Positions 1 to 11,405 of a DNA stretch of 64,000 bases are shown here, in pieces. Source of the DNA: Seison nebaliae (lineage: Eukaryota; Rotifera; Pararotatoria; Seisonacea; Seisonidae); the NCBI GenBank assembly GCA_023231475.1, contig JALJEE010002379.1, forward strand, positions 26,629-90,628. The letters run 5' to 3'. The position numbers were made by a program, and so were the translations under genes. Below the pieces are notes generated by a model. That model was given only the letters and a program-made list of their open reading frames with translations, made no database searches and was not told the DNA's origin. Within the stretch, counting starts at the first letter, position 1. Every line of letters starts with the position of its first letter.

Positions 1-1
1 T

Positions 2-2269
2 GAGGATGATGATGAAGATAATAAATTAGAAGATGATGAATTAGAAGATGAAGATGATGAAGATGAAGATGAAGATGAAGATGATGAAGATGAAGATGAA
101 GATGACGAGGAAGATGAACCGGAAATAAAAGAAGCATCCGTTTTGAAGAAACCGGGAAGAAAACCGTTATGGTTAACTGATGAAAATTTAGTAGGTCGAG
201 TTGGTGGATTGATGGCAGCCATTCAATCAACTAATATGAAACGAGTATCAGAAAATGAGCAATATAGTGTGGTCGGAGCGAAAAAGAAGAAGAAAGTCAT
301 TTCACCAGGTGTCCCTCATTCGTCTTATAGGAAGAAAGGTTCTTCATATGAAAGTAAAAATCTTCATCCTCCATCACCACAACAAACGGAAGAAGAAATA
401 GATGATTTGCCTGTAATGAAGAAGATAAAGAAGAAACCAAATCGTCCTAAAAGTCAATTGAAAGTTGAAGCGAAGTCGAAAGACACAAAATCTCCGAAAA
501 AAGTTTTCAAGAAGAAAATTGATAATAATCTCAATGAAAAGAATAATAAGATTCTTCAATCAATAATGAAAGGCATTAAACCTTCAGTCGGTTTCCCTTA
601 TCGTTATCGTTACAGTCGATGGTTGGCGGCACATGGACTTGATAAAGATTCTTTGAAAAATAATAGAAATATTCAAGAGAAATTCAGAGAATCGAAGAAA
701 AATGAAATAAAACCGAAGAAAATCAAATGGAATGACGACGGAAAACCAAAAGTTGGATTCGAATATCGTTATCGTATCGGTCGTTATCTCAGTACCTTGT
801 CACCAAAACAAAGACAATTCGTTCTTTCGCAAATGAAGAAGAAAATGCCAATAAAGATGTTAAAAGAAGAAGTGAATAAACATCTTAAAAATAAAGGAAT
901 GAAAATTGATGATGATGACGACGACGACGATGAGGACGATGATGATGATAATGATGATAGAAAATCTAATGATGACGACCATGATGACGATGATGATGTT
1001 AAGGATAATACCAAATTCGATTGTCTTTCTGGTAAACCGAGAGTCGGTTTTGAATATCGATATCGAATCAATCGTAAATATGGAACTGATTGGAAAGGAA
1101 AATTTGATAAGGAAGTGGCTGATTGTATTGAGAAAGGTTTCCAATTACCGTGGATGACGGGTGAGAAGAAGCAAAAGAAACATTTGAAAAGAGAAGTAAA
1201 AACGAAAGTGAAGAAAACTGGAAAGAAAGTTTTGAAGAAATTTGACGTGAAGAAATTGAGTGAAAAACAAAAGAAAGTTGGAATCGAACATCGATATCGA
1301 TTATCGAATAAATATGGACATTTAATGACAGAAGAGGAAAAGAACAAATTGCGTTATCCCGAACCAGATACGAGTGATATTCCATCATCATCATCATCCA
1401 AATCTAGTTCGTCATTTGTCCATTGGGAACATGGTGAAATTCGGAAATTAACTAAAGAAAGATTACTGGAATTAGTGAATGAAGATGGAGTCATTAATTA
1501 TGATAAGATGACGGATAAAGAAAAGAAAGTTGGATTTGGTTCTCGTTATCGAATATTCTCAATGATCAAATATAATGTCGATCGTTTCAACCTCCCAATT
1601 ACTATCAAAAGACCAGATGCTCATGAACTATATGAAAAGGCTAAAACGAAAGGCCAATTCACTCAAACAGTCATACCGGCCAAACCGAAAAAGATGAAAG
1701 CAGATGAATTTGGCAAACCGTTAGTTGGTTTTCCATATCGCTATCGAATTAGTCGTTGGCTCGAAGAAGGAAATAATCGCCAAAGTGCCATCGGTCAAAA
1801 ATATTTGGCGACATTCTTCAAAAAACAAATGAAGATTGAATCAACGAAGAAGAAGAGTGAGAGACCAACAAAAGTGAAAATGACAACAATAAAACAAACG
1901 GAACAACCGTCGGAACAACCAAAAAAAATGAAAAAGAGAATTATAAAAAAAATAACATCAACTCCATCCATAGAAAAGACACCCGTAATTAAAACAATAA
2001 CTAAATCTACAACAAATCCCCAAACCGTAACAAAGATACCCGTAATAGACACCCCAACGAACCCCACGAAAAAACCTGTAACTTCGACATCCACATCATC
2101 GCCATCGACCACCACTCCAACCATCTCTGTGAAGGGTAACATAAAGAAGACACAAAAAAGTAAAAATCAAGTAACGAAATCGCCAACGACCTCTACAACT
2201 GAAGGAATTACTACAACTGGTAAGAAAACGGGAAAGAAACCAATAAAGAAAACGGCGACTAATAATTAA
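2..2269 (+). CDS. Lys/Asp-rich protein with six VGFxYRYR repeats (5' partial)
   Basis: The frame is already open at base 2 and runs without a stop to TAA at 2269. No ATG lies near the left edge, so the 5' end is outside the window. It opens with an acidic Glu/Asp tract (bases 2-125), then a Lys-rich body. A repeated motif GKPxVGFEYRYRIxR occurs at about 575-624, 740-782, 1030-1074, 1273-1300, 1522-1551 and 1714-1761; the core V-G-F/I-x-x-R-Y-R is kept in all six. An almost pure Asp run lies at 907-990. The C-terminal 150 residues are Thr/Ser/Pro/Lys-rich and end in basic GKKTGKK-like pieces. I do not recognise the family. The charge pattern would suit a nuclear or nucleic-acid-associated protein, but that is inference. 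No signal peptide or membrane segment is visible in the part present. Confidence 0.8.
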   Translation, partial: EDDDEDNKLEDDELEDEDDEDEDEDEDDEDEDEDDEEDEPEIKEASVLKKPGRKPLWLTDENLVGRVGGLMAAIQSTNMKRVSENEQYSVVGAKKKKKVISPGVPHSSYRKKGSSYESKNLHPPSPQQTEEEIDDLPVMKKIKKKPNRPKSQLKVEAKSKDTKSPKKVFKKKIDNNLNEKNNKILQSIMKGIKPSVGFPYRYRYSRWLAAHGLDKDSLKNNRNIQEKFRESKKNEIKPKKIKWNDDGKPKVGFEYRYRIGRYLSTLSPKQRQFVLSQMKKKMPIKMLKEEVNKHLKNKGMKIDDDDDDDDEDDDDDNDDRKSNDDDHDDDDDVKDNTKFDCLSGKPRVGFEYRYRINRKYGTDWKGKFDKEVADCIEKGFQLPWMTGEKKQKKHLKREVKTKVKKTGKKVLKKFDVKKLSEKQKKVGIEHRYRLSNKYGHLMTEEEKNKLRYPEPDTSDIPSSSSSKSSSSFVHWEHGEIRKLTKERLLELVNEDGVINYDKMTDKEKKVGFGSRYRIFSMIKYNVDRFNLPITIKRPDAHELYEKAKTKGQFTQTVIPAKPKKMKADEFGKPLVGFPYRYRISRWLEEGNNRQSAIGQKYLATFFKKQMKIESTKKKSERPTKVKMTTIKQTEQPSEQPKKMKKRIIKKITSTPSIEKTPVIKTITKSTTNPQTVTKIPVIDTPTNPTKKPVTSTSTSSPSTTTPTISVKGNIKKTQKSKNQVTKSPTTSTTEGITTTGKKTGKKPIKKTATNN

Positions 2270-3001
2270 TGAATTTCTTTCTATGTTTCTTTTTGATAAT
2301 ATCCATTTGATAACATTTTCCAAATGACAAAGAGAATTGGTAATAATGACAAATATTCTCTGGAGGGAAATGGATTCGATTGATAATCTGATTTGATGAA
2401 AACAAATCAAACGATCTTTAACAAAAAATACATAACATAGTGTTAGCTTCATCTCTTCAATATCTCTCTCTCTCTTTTTTTCGTAAAATTATCTAATAAA
2501 CCATTTATTTTTTACATATATTCATATCTGCAAAAAAAAATCTGCTCATTCGACACCAAACCCACTTAATATGATCACAATTTCGATTATTTTTTAGACG
2601 GTATATTATCATAAGAAAACTTCACGAAATCATAGAATGGATTGAATAATTGTTTTTCTATTTCCTTCGTTGAAAGACGAATAATCGTTGAAAATCATTT
2701 ACATAATTTCTTTTTTATATTTCCTGTCAAATTTATAATAATTTGGCACTATGTTTTTGTGAGAAATTTTTTTAAATTTTTTTTTAAATTTTCATTAGTT
2801 TCCTTTTCATATATTGGATGTGAATTGAATAATTCTGTTATACTCATCATCAATTTCTCTCATTAATTTAATTAAAAAAACCTTTACAATTATCATCATT
2901 ATTTTATAGTTCTCAAAGAACTATTTGAAGATAAGGAAAATTTAATAAAAAGGAAAAATGGAGGAACTGTATTGGGGGAAGAAAGAGATGATATTCAGTT
3001 C
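2270..3001. other. 3' UTR and intergenic gap
   Basis: Non-coding stretch between two convergent genes. An AATAAA at 2495-2500 is a plausible poly(A) signal for the repeat protein. The rest is AT-rich with poly-T and poly-A runs (2770-2790, 2870-2880), and I see no supported gene in it. Confidence 0.5.
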
Positions 3002-5071
3002 TCACCGAATTATCATTATTGTTTGTTCATTAATCGATTGAGTTGAATCGATATCGATAAATTGTTCTTTCGCCAAATGAGTAGATGTAGGAAAAGAATT
3101 TACCACAATTTCTTCATCATCCGTTATTTTCTTTATATTAATCTTTTGCACTCGAATTATATTGATCAAATCATCATCATTCTCATTTCCATCACCATTT
3201 CCTTCAACAACAACTGGCGCTTCCGTTTTCGATTTTGTTGTTGTTGGTTTTTCTGATGATAGATAAGGAAAACTTTCCAATGACAATTTAGTTAATTCGG
3301 GAATTATTGGAGCTTTATTAATTGTTGTATTGATCGTGGAATTAGTTCGAACATACATCGGTGAACGAAGATAACGATTGAAAGATGACCGTTTAATCAT
3401 ACAACAAATTTCGTGATTCATCATTTCGCCCAATAATCTCTCCATGACATTCGTACACAATTCCTGATTCTCATCACCAGTAACTTCGATGAATATTCTT
3501 TTCGATTTCGTCGTAATTTTTGTATGTTCCGAGTTGGACAAAGGAGGCAATGAGATGATATTTCCACTACCATCCTGAAAGAATGAGAAGAAGGGAGAAC
3601 GACGACATTTAATCAAATATTCATTCGCTGCAGTAAATTTTTGTTTTTTCACTTGTTTTCGTTGTTGATCGGCTTCGTCGTATTTCAATTTGTGGAATTC
3701 GGCCCCCGTCATCATTTTCGATCTTCCTAACGGTTTAAACTTCAATTTCCCAATAAGTTGTTTTTAAGAGAAAAAGAAGAGAACTCACTTGAATGCCCTG
3801 TGCTTTACCACATAAATAAAGGATATTATCTTTAATCAATTCGAGATCGTGTGTTCCAATCGTCGCTGCCAATCTATGTTGACATAAATCAGCATGTAAT
3901 TTATTCTATGAAAGAAATTCAATAAGAATTCGTCGATCCATCTAATATTTCTAAGAAGGAACTTGAATATTAAGAAATTGTCTCATTTTTCCCGTACTCT
4001 CCAAATCCACATCATGAACAACACAACAAACAATATACGGACGTCTAGTCAATGCTTTGACAGTTGCTCGAACTAAGAAATAATTGAAATTTGAATTGAA
4101 AATTATTCATCATAATTAAATAATATTTAAATGATAATAAAGATAATTATTTTAAATGAGAATAATTAAGAGGAAATTGAACTTTCTAATGGAGATTGTT
4201 CTTTCGATTCGATCACTTGAATATATTTTGAACATTTTAATATTTTCTCTAAATTATTCTCTTCTTTTTCTTTCTTCTTTTTCGCTTCTTTTATTCGATT
4301 GGAACTTGGACATTTCGCACCGTCAGTTTTATCGATATATTCTCGAATCAATTTCGCCGGTTTCTTTTGATCCACCAACTTTTTCAATCGTCGATCTTTC
4401 AATGGATTATGTCTCAATTGAATCGACGTTAATTTAATCAATTCGCCAATATTACAATTGAATACATCTTCCAATTCATTTCCAGATAAGTCCAACGTCT
4501 TCAAATGTAATTCCATCGATTGGAATGTGGCATCGATTTTCTCAATCTGATTATCACTCAAATCCAAATGTAGAAGTGAAGGAATAGTAGTCAAATTAGA
4601 TTTGATCGTTGTCAATCCATTATTTGATATATCGATATCTAACAATTTCGTTAAATTCGTCGTATCAATATCGAATGATTCCAATTGATTATTATTAAGA
4701 TTAATCGATTTCAAACTTTCACAATCCTTCAACGATTCAGGTAATGATTTGATTTGATTAAAGGAGACATCGAAATTCTCCAATTTCCTTAAATATCCAA
4801 ATGTTTCAGGTAATGTCTCCAACTGATTATGATCTAATGACAATTTCTTCAAGTTCGTCAATTGAGACAATTGATTAGGAAGTGATTTGAGAATGGTTTG
4901 AGATATCTCCAAAAAATTCATCACTTTCAATTTGAATAACTTCTCTGGTAATTCACCATTCTCCTTTGATTTGAAACGATTGGATATCTCTTCTCCTCGG
5001 AGAACCATTTCATGTTGATTCGTTTCAATAAACCGATCGATTTCTGGCCACCAACTCATTTCTTTATACAA
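3002..5071 (-). CDS. LRRC47: Leucine-rich repeat protein LRRC47
   Basis: Four exons on the minus strand: 5071-4183, 4072-3963, 3905-3789 and 3739-3002, giving 617 residues with phases that close exactly. The N-terminus (SWWPEIDRF..) matches the LRRC47 start; the next Met, at 5059, is an equally good start. Residues about 45-235 are leucine-rich repeats with LxxLxLxxNxL spacing, followed by a Lys/Glu-rich linker. Exons 2-4 carry the B3/B4-like domain known from phenylalanyl-tRNA synthetase beta: TRRPYIVCCVV, HADLCQHRLAATIGTHDLE and FKPLGR align with the vertebrate protein, as does the tail GNIISLPPLSNSEHTKI. The protein is linked to translation in other animals; its exact role is not settled. 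Donors are GTTCAA, GTTCCT and GTGAGT. It is divergent from tektin-1 250 bp away. Confidence 0.93.
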
Positions 5072-5321
5072 ATAAATTAACTAGTGGAAATTATTCGATA
5101 TATTCTAAAATTGACTTTTTCCCCGTTGTATTTATAATGATACAATAAATGAAACGTGCAAGTTGATAATTGGCAAAGAATTGGTTGGAGCGAAATTTTT
5201 GAAAAAATCGTTTTTCTTCTTAATTCACTTTTCATTTGAAGATTGATTCGTTTCCATAGGAATTATATCAACAAATAGAAAATCGTGCTAGAAAAAAACT
5301 TATCGAGAACTAAAGAATTCT
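5072..5321. promoter_or_regulatory. Divergent promoter between LRRC47 and tektin-1
   Basis: Only 250 bp separate the two start codons, so both promoters must sit here or overlap the neighbouring 5' ends. No TATA box or other core element stands out. That it is a shared promoter is inferred from spacing alone. Confidence 0.45.
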
Positions 5322-6733
5322 ATGGCTAATTTGACACATTTGTTGGACCGACCACAACGGTTCACTCATCCCGAATGGAGGAGAACGAACAAAGATAAAC
5401 ATTTGATGTCGGAGATCGATAGACGCAATGCCGAACTATTATGTGCCACATCTGAACAGACAGATTTAGCTTCGATTGAAGTCAACACGAAAAATGTGAA
5501 TGATGTCAATCAACAATTGGATGTTCGAATAGATGACATCGATTATTGGAAGAAAGAATTGGAAAGGAAACTTGACGATTTGAAGAAGGAAACTGATTAT
5601 TTGTTAACATATAAAAATCGGTTAATTCATTCCGTTGACGATCTCGTTGAACCGATGAAGATCACTCGATTATGTCTATCAGAACGGTAAAATTTTCCAT
5701 TAGTGTTTTTCTCTCATTAAACTCTTCTCGTTTAGAGAGAAACGAACGGATATCGATTTGGTTCATGATGAAGTACAAATGAATTTATTGAAAGAAGAAA
5801 CGATCAATGATGGATGTAAAAATTTGTTGGAGAAAACATTGAGCGATGTGGAGGAACAATTGAGATTAAATCGGAAATATATTTATCAATTGGAACAAGA
5901 TATTAAGGGGAAAGAGAAGAGTAAGAATATTGACGAATATACGAAAGAATTATCTGAAGAGAATTCAAATCTTCAATTCCATTCTGATGAAATTAAACGA
6001 ACTTCATCCAAGTTCCTTTCTTTCTTTTAATTTTTATCTTAATTTAAATTTATCTCTTTTTATAATTATTAGTGCACTCACTCCAAATGAATGGAAAGAA
6101 TTGAGTAATCAACTCATCATTAAAGCGGAAAATACAAGATCTCAATCCGAACAACTTCGACGAATTGCACAACAAATCATCGAACAAACAACGAACGATA
6201 TCAATTCGCAAATACACAAAACGAACGTCGCTTTCGAAAATCGAATATTTGAAGAGAAATTAGCGAAAGCAAAATTAGAAGATCAAATTAAAGAAGTCGA
6301 TCAACAAATTCGTAATTTGGAGGAAGTTGAGAAATTGTTGGACGGTTCGATCCGGAAACGATTTAGTGAAATTAAATTAACTCACACCAGACTCGATTCA
6401 CGCAACGATCGGAAAGATGCAGAATTGTGTGCAGATCCTGCGCATTTCGCTTTATTGAAACAAGTTCATTCAAATTCTCTTCTAATTATTTACTAAAATT
6501 TATATTCTTCTAACTAAATTTTACTTGTTATGGGAATTTAGTTGGCGGAAAATGAATGTAATTTAGAACGTTTGCAATCATTGGTGATGAATGCGGAGAA
6601 ACAATTGAGGAAACTGAAAGCAGATCGTTTAATGTTATATCAAGATTTAGCAACAAAAACGAATACGATTCATATTGATGAAGCGACATGTTTGGAAGGA
6701 TTCCGTAAATCATTGAAAATCCGTCATCAATAA
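5322..6733 (+). CDS. TEKT1: Tektin-1, axonemal microtubule inner protein
   Basis: Four exons, 5322-5686, 5736-6011, 6073-6463 and 6542-6733, encode 407 residues (vertebrate tektin-1 is about 418). Near the N-terminus RFTHPEWRRTNK matches the tektin-1 pattern of a short head then PxEW. DYWKKELERKLDDL, TDYLLTYKNRL and REKRTDIDLVHDEV align with tektin-1 rather than tektins 2-5, as does the end, KTNTIHIDEATCLEGFRKS. Most of the chain is predicted coiled coil. The family hallmark RPNVELCRD is present only in decayed form (RKDAELCAD), keeping the E-L-C-x-D core. Tektins line doublet microtubules of cilia and flagella, so the organism should have motile cilia or flagellated sperm. Donors are GTAAAA, GTTCCT and GTTCAT. 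The ATG at 5322 is the first in frame. Confidence 0.93.
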
Positions 6734-6854
6734 TACGCGAAATAAATTTATTTCAAAATAATTCTTTAAAATGATAATTTGAGATGGAAATTTTTAGTTT
6801 TTTTTTTCTCATAACACAAAAATAAAATGTATGAGAATGTTCCAAATGATTAAT

Positions 6855-8690
6855 TCAAATATCTTTGAAGACATCATGTCGTTGGAATTTTTTCCCTAAT
6901 TCCACTTCTTCCTTCATTTCGTCATGTCGATGAGAGGATGAATAACGTTTCCGTTGTTCTTCATTAAATGATCGATGATGTCTTAGAATTTGGTTGTCTT
7001 TAAGAATTGTGGGATCTTTTTGATTTAATCGTTCTAAAAGAGAAAAAATGAATTAAATGGTCAAATGAAATTGAGAAGAACCTTTCTTCACGATGAGTTT
7101 ACCTTGTGTTATTAAATCGTCAGAATCAGCATATGAGGAAATGCTGAAAACGTCGAAACCGAATAAATAAAGAATTCGACGTTCTACTCGAAAATAGACG
7201 AGTGAACAAATGATGAGAATACAAGAAGGAAAATAAATGTTGAATCCTTTAGAAAGAAATGGAATCAAATTGAATTTTCCCATCACTCGAGCAAACGTCG
7301 TTTCATGTCGAACGTTATGTAAATGTGTCATACCAATGAAATTGTAGCAGAGTGCAGATGTTAATCGACAGAGCCATAATCCGGAAAAGATGAGACTATT
7401 CTCGTTCGTGGAATGTTTAGGAGCGAAATAGAAATAATCGAAAATTCTCACGGAGAGAATGGTGGAATATGAGCAGATACATAAATGTGCTAATGCCATT
7501 CCATAAATGAAGGAGAGGAACGTATAATTTCTATCCTTCTCTCCCAACAATGCATAGAGAGATAATACAGGTGAATTGATCCAGAAAGTTCCTTCGTTCC
7601 ATAAGACGATGAGTGACCAAATTGTAAGAAGTAGAGCGATCAATTTTAATAAAAGTGAACGACATCGAACAAAGACAAATCGATATAATGTCGATTGATC
7701 ATTAGTGGTAGTAAGAATCTCTTCCAATCGTCCACATTCTTTCAACTTCATTCTATACAATGCCAACCATCGTCTCAGTGAATGAGTCTTCTTTCTGACA
7801 TCTGTATGAATTCGAACATATTCCTCATATTTGTCATGAGAATAAAAATCGATATCATTCGAATATTTATTTTGATCTTCCACACAATTTTCTGATCGTT
7901 TACAATTCCCTCCATTTCTTAATGATAAACATTCTCGTAATTCTTTCAATATTAACCATTTATATTGATTGTTGATTGGGAGAGCAATTGCATCTGATAA
8001 TAATTGTTCACAATCAGCGACACATTCAATTTTGTTATCTTCGAATCGTGCCAAATCATAATAAGCGTGTTGTAATGATTCTTTCAATAATGACTTATTA
8101 TAGACATTTCGTGGAATTTGAATTAATCCACTACCCAACAACAGAACGAGTAAGAACAATCCCCATGTATTTGATGCTAATGAGATGACCGTACGAATTT
8201 GCATCCAATTCAATGAATAATTTACACAAACATAAATAAAGAGAATAATGATGACTAATAAGTATGTACCATAATAGAGAATGTTGGAGATGAATGCTCT
8301 CTTCAATTTATCTCGTAACAAAAATTCACCACTACGAGCGAATGATTGAAGAAATGGAAGAATTAGCCAACTCAACATTTGCGATCCCCAATATAACACT
8401 CTCCATAACACTCGCAACACATTCTCCGACACATTGAACACTTTGCCACAATTCGTCACTTCTGTACCATTCTTACCATTCGATGATTCATCATGTCGAC
8501 AATTCTCATAAATCGTCAACGAAATATCGATGGGAAGAAGAACGATGATTGTTAAGGAGAAGATCCATGAAATGAACACTGTGAATAAAATGAATTTATT
8601 TTGTCTCCTCACATCGCCAAATTCGTAAAGAACAACACCGACACTCACATAAACGATTATTAATAAAATGATGACAGGAACAGGAATCAT
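6855..8690 (-). CDS. LMBRD2: LMBR1 domain-containing protein 2
   Basis: Two exons, 8690-7082 and 7033-6855, give 595 residues (human about 695). I count nine hydrophobic segments: five in the first 190 residues, a soluble central loop with paired Cys and a basic patch (about 190-340), then four more, as in the LMBR1/LMBD family. After the last helix come VERRILYLFGFDVF and a short charged tail ending QRHDVFKDI, which mirrors the conserved SDIFNDV-type end of LMBRD2. The family sits in plasma or internal membranes; LMBRD2 has been tied to receptor signalling, but the function is not firmly known. The single intron (48 bp) has a GTTCTT donor. It converges on tektin-1, with 121 bp between stops, and is divergent from TIAR. 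Confidence 0.9.
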
Positions 8691-9489
8691 ATCAAAAATA
8701 ATAAAATTAATTTCTTCTTTTTCTCATATGACAATTTATTAATTTATCTTCTTTATTTGGGAAATGGAAATTGTGAAAATTTTTCATGAATATTTATTTA
8801 AATAATTAATGGGAAACAAGAAGAAAAATTACACATTATTTTTTTTTTCCTTTTCGAATTAATTTAAGAAGAACTTATTGAAAAACATCTGCAAAATCGA
8901 ATTAATAATAAAAAATTAAATTTTCTCCTTAACTTTAATTTTTTTCAAAATTTTCTTCAAAAAATTTTTTAGGTAAATTATTTAAAAATTTCATTTGAGA
9001 AACATCAAATTGTTGAAATGGAAATTTTCAAAATTTATTTTTTTCATTTCAAAACTTTCGATTAGGGATCAGTGAGAGGAAAAAAGCGAATAAGAATTCG
9101 ATTGGATAAAGCTTTCAATTTTTTGCAAATAATATAATTCTACTTCGATTTTTCCAATTATCTTTTAATTTCTCCTATAATTCGACGAATAGAAATTGAG
9201 AAGCATAAAACTGAGTTTGGTTTCGTCGATAAAAATGAATTGAAGATTGGTTGAAATTAGAAGCTTATACGAAAGAAATTCGTATATTTAGTTCGTGTAT
9301 CATCCGTTTCATTCATTTATTTTCGGTTTTTTTCCGTTCAATTGTTCAAAAGTATTTTCATTCTATTTAAAAGCGGAAATAGAAAATATATCTTTTCAAT
9401 TTTTTCACTTTTAATATAAATTTTATCGTTTTTTTCTCGTTAGAAATCTTTTCCATTTTTCTCGCAAATAGACGACGAATTCAATCAAT
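8691..9489. promoter_or_regulatory. Divergent intergenic region, LMBRD2 / TIAR
   Basis: About 800 bp of AT-rich DNA between two divergent start codons, so it should hold both promoters and 5' UTRs. A run of poly-T and AAATTTT-rich sequence occupies 8835-9050. No ORF or RNA gene is evident. Confidence 0.4.
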
Positions 9490-11405
9490 ATGATGTCTAA
9501 TCGACCCGATCTTCCCAGAACACTGTTGGTACTTCATGTTGTAGTGGATGAATAAATTTTTTTTGTAGATATGTTGGCAATCTGGATCCGCAGATTGGAG
9601 AACAATTACTAACAACGATCTTTCGTCAATTGGGAGAATTGCGAAATTGTAAAGTGATTCGAGAAGTTTATTCTTTTTCTTGTGAGAAATGACATTCATA
9701 TTTCTTTAATAGCCGAATAACGAAGTGTATGCATTCATCGAATACACTTGTCCACAATCAGCTCAAAACGCATTGAACATTATGAATGGACGTAAATGTC
9801 TCGATCGAGTTTAGTTCATTTTTTCATATTTTGTCTATGAGAGAATGAATTTTGAGTGAATATAATTTGTATAAAAATTCGTTTGTCGATATGGCTTCTC
9901 GTCTTATGAGAAATTCTTTTTTTCTCATGAACATGATAAGAATCGTCAACGACCACCATCATCATCGCCGTTGTCGTGAGAACGAGGAATTTTTTTTATC
10001 GAAAAATGAAATTTCTTTTAAATTTCTCATTTTTTCTTCCCCAAATTATTTATTTGTTCTCTCGCTAATTGTCGTGATTGTTGATGTTTAATCCACATGT
10101 CTATTCTTCTCAATTATTGGCTTCGAATTTACTCTCTGATGTTTATCGGAAAGCGATAACAGGTGAATCGATAGCTATCACACCATTCGGCTATGTTCCT
10201 ATTTCGATGTTGTCCGTCGCCTCTCGTATGTATCGACGTGTTTGAGAAATTTTTATATGAATAAAAATTATTTGAAATATTTAAAATTTTTTTCGTATTT
10301 TTAGGAGATTCGTGTCAATTGGGCAAGTAGTGCGACATCGAACACTAAAGTCGATACATCAAGTTAATAAATTATATTTCGAATGAATTTATTTTTAAAT
10401 AAATTTCAAAGAACATTTCCATGTGTTTGTCGGAGATTTGTCACAAGAGGTCGATGTCGATCAATTACGAGAAGCATTCCAATCGTTTGGAGAGATATCG
10501 GATGTGAAAGTGGTTCGTGATGCACAATCGAATAAACCAAAAGGATATGGATTCGTCTCATTCGTCAATCGAGAAGTTTAATATTTGTTTATGGGAAAAT
10601 TTTTATAAAAAAATCTATTTATAGAATGCAGAAGTTGCTATCGAATCGATGAATGGTCATTGGTTGGGTCTGCGACAAATTCGAACGAATTGGGCGACAA
10701 GAAAAGTCCAACCTGAATCTGCGCGTTAAATTTTATTTGATTGTTTAAAAAATTCAAATAATTTCCGTTTATTTTTATGTGGGACAATTGGTCATTGTGT
10801 AGAATATTCGAAGATGGACTACTCGGAAGTGTTCAATCGAGCTAGTGAATCAAATACAACTGTCTATGTTGGAAATCTTCCCGAGACGTTGTGTGACGAG
10901 GAGAAATTGAAGACACATTTTTCAGCGTTCGGAGAAATTAAAGAAGTTCGAGTATTCAAAGATAAAGGATTCGCTTTTATTCGGTTTCATTAATTTATCT
11001 TTATTTTTTTCATAATTTTAATTATTTAATAGATATTCTTCGAAAGGAAATGCATGTCAAGCGATTGTATCGATGCATGGAGTTGAATTGCAGAATAGTG
11101 CAATCAAATGTTCGTGGGGAAAGGAGTCGGAAGCGACGAGTACCGTACAACCAGCACGTTCGGGTCCCATTCCACATATGTTGCCTGAACAACCGACACC
11201 ATCACATGGTCAATACCAACAATATCCACAACAGAACAACAATCAACCATGGGGAAATTATGCGAACTATAACAATATGTCTGCCCAGAATCCAGTACAA
11301 TCATCGAATGGATTTTCTGGAGGAATGGGTCAACCACAACCGCCGACGCCGTTTGGTTTCAATTATTGGGATAACAACGCTGGACCACCACCACCACCCC
11401 GATAA
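9490..11405 (+). CDS. TIAL1: TIA-1/TIAR-type RNA-binding protein, three RRMs
   Basis: Eight exons: 9490-9524, 9569-9665, 9713-9808, 10305-10362, 10412-10575, 10625-10724, 10803-10983 and 11033-11405. They give 367 residues with all phases closing. RRM1 contains [10 protein letters not shown] and EVYAFIEY and ends CLDREIRVNWA. RRM2 contains [23 protein letters not shown] and [15 protein letters not shown]3 contains [18 protein letters not shown] and [10 protein letters not shown]. These match TIA-1/TIAR domain by domain, including the linkers. The C-terminus is Gln/Asn/Pro/Gly-rich, like the prion-like tail that drives stress-granule assembly. Such proteins bind U-rich RNA in splicing and translational silencing. 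All seven donors begin GTT. Intron 3 is unusually long (496 bp) and holds a coding-like small ORF, noted separately. Confidence 0.93.
10084..10245 (+). CDS. Small ORF in TIAR intron 3, possible alternative first exon
   Basis: An ATG-started frame of 53 codons lies wholly in TIAR intron 3 on the same strand. Its codon choice (TCG, CGT, GGT, GTC) resembles neighbouring exons. It begins [12 protein letters not shown] and ends [10 protein letters not shown]. Just before the stop a GTT donor (CGT|GTTTGA) would splice in frame to TIAR exon 4 (GAGATTCGT). That would replace RRM1 with this segment and keep RRM2, RRM3 and the tail. There is no AG acceptor just upstream, so a first exon fits better than a cassette exon. 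It could also be a stand-alone microprotein, or chance. I do not recognise the peptide. Confidence 0.35.
   Translation: MFNPHVYSSQLLASNLLSDVYRKAITGESIAITPFGYVPISMLSVASRMYRRV

Noticed and set aside
784-1397. Long minus-strand frames opposite the repeat protein
   Set aside because: They mirror the Asp/Lys-rich plus-strand codons (Ser/Phe/Ile-rich products) and lie wholly antisense to a better-supported gene.
3596-3627. Possible intron in the last LRRC47 exon (GTCGTC..TTTCAG on the minus strand)
   Set aside because: It would be only about 32 nt, and the reading frame through it aligns acceptably with LRRC47 without splicing.
9852-10091. 79-residue frame in the first part of TIAR intron 3
   Set aside because: The translation becomes His- and Phe-rich and no phase-compatible splice sites link it to TIAR; only the later 53-codon frame looked supportable.
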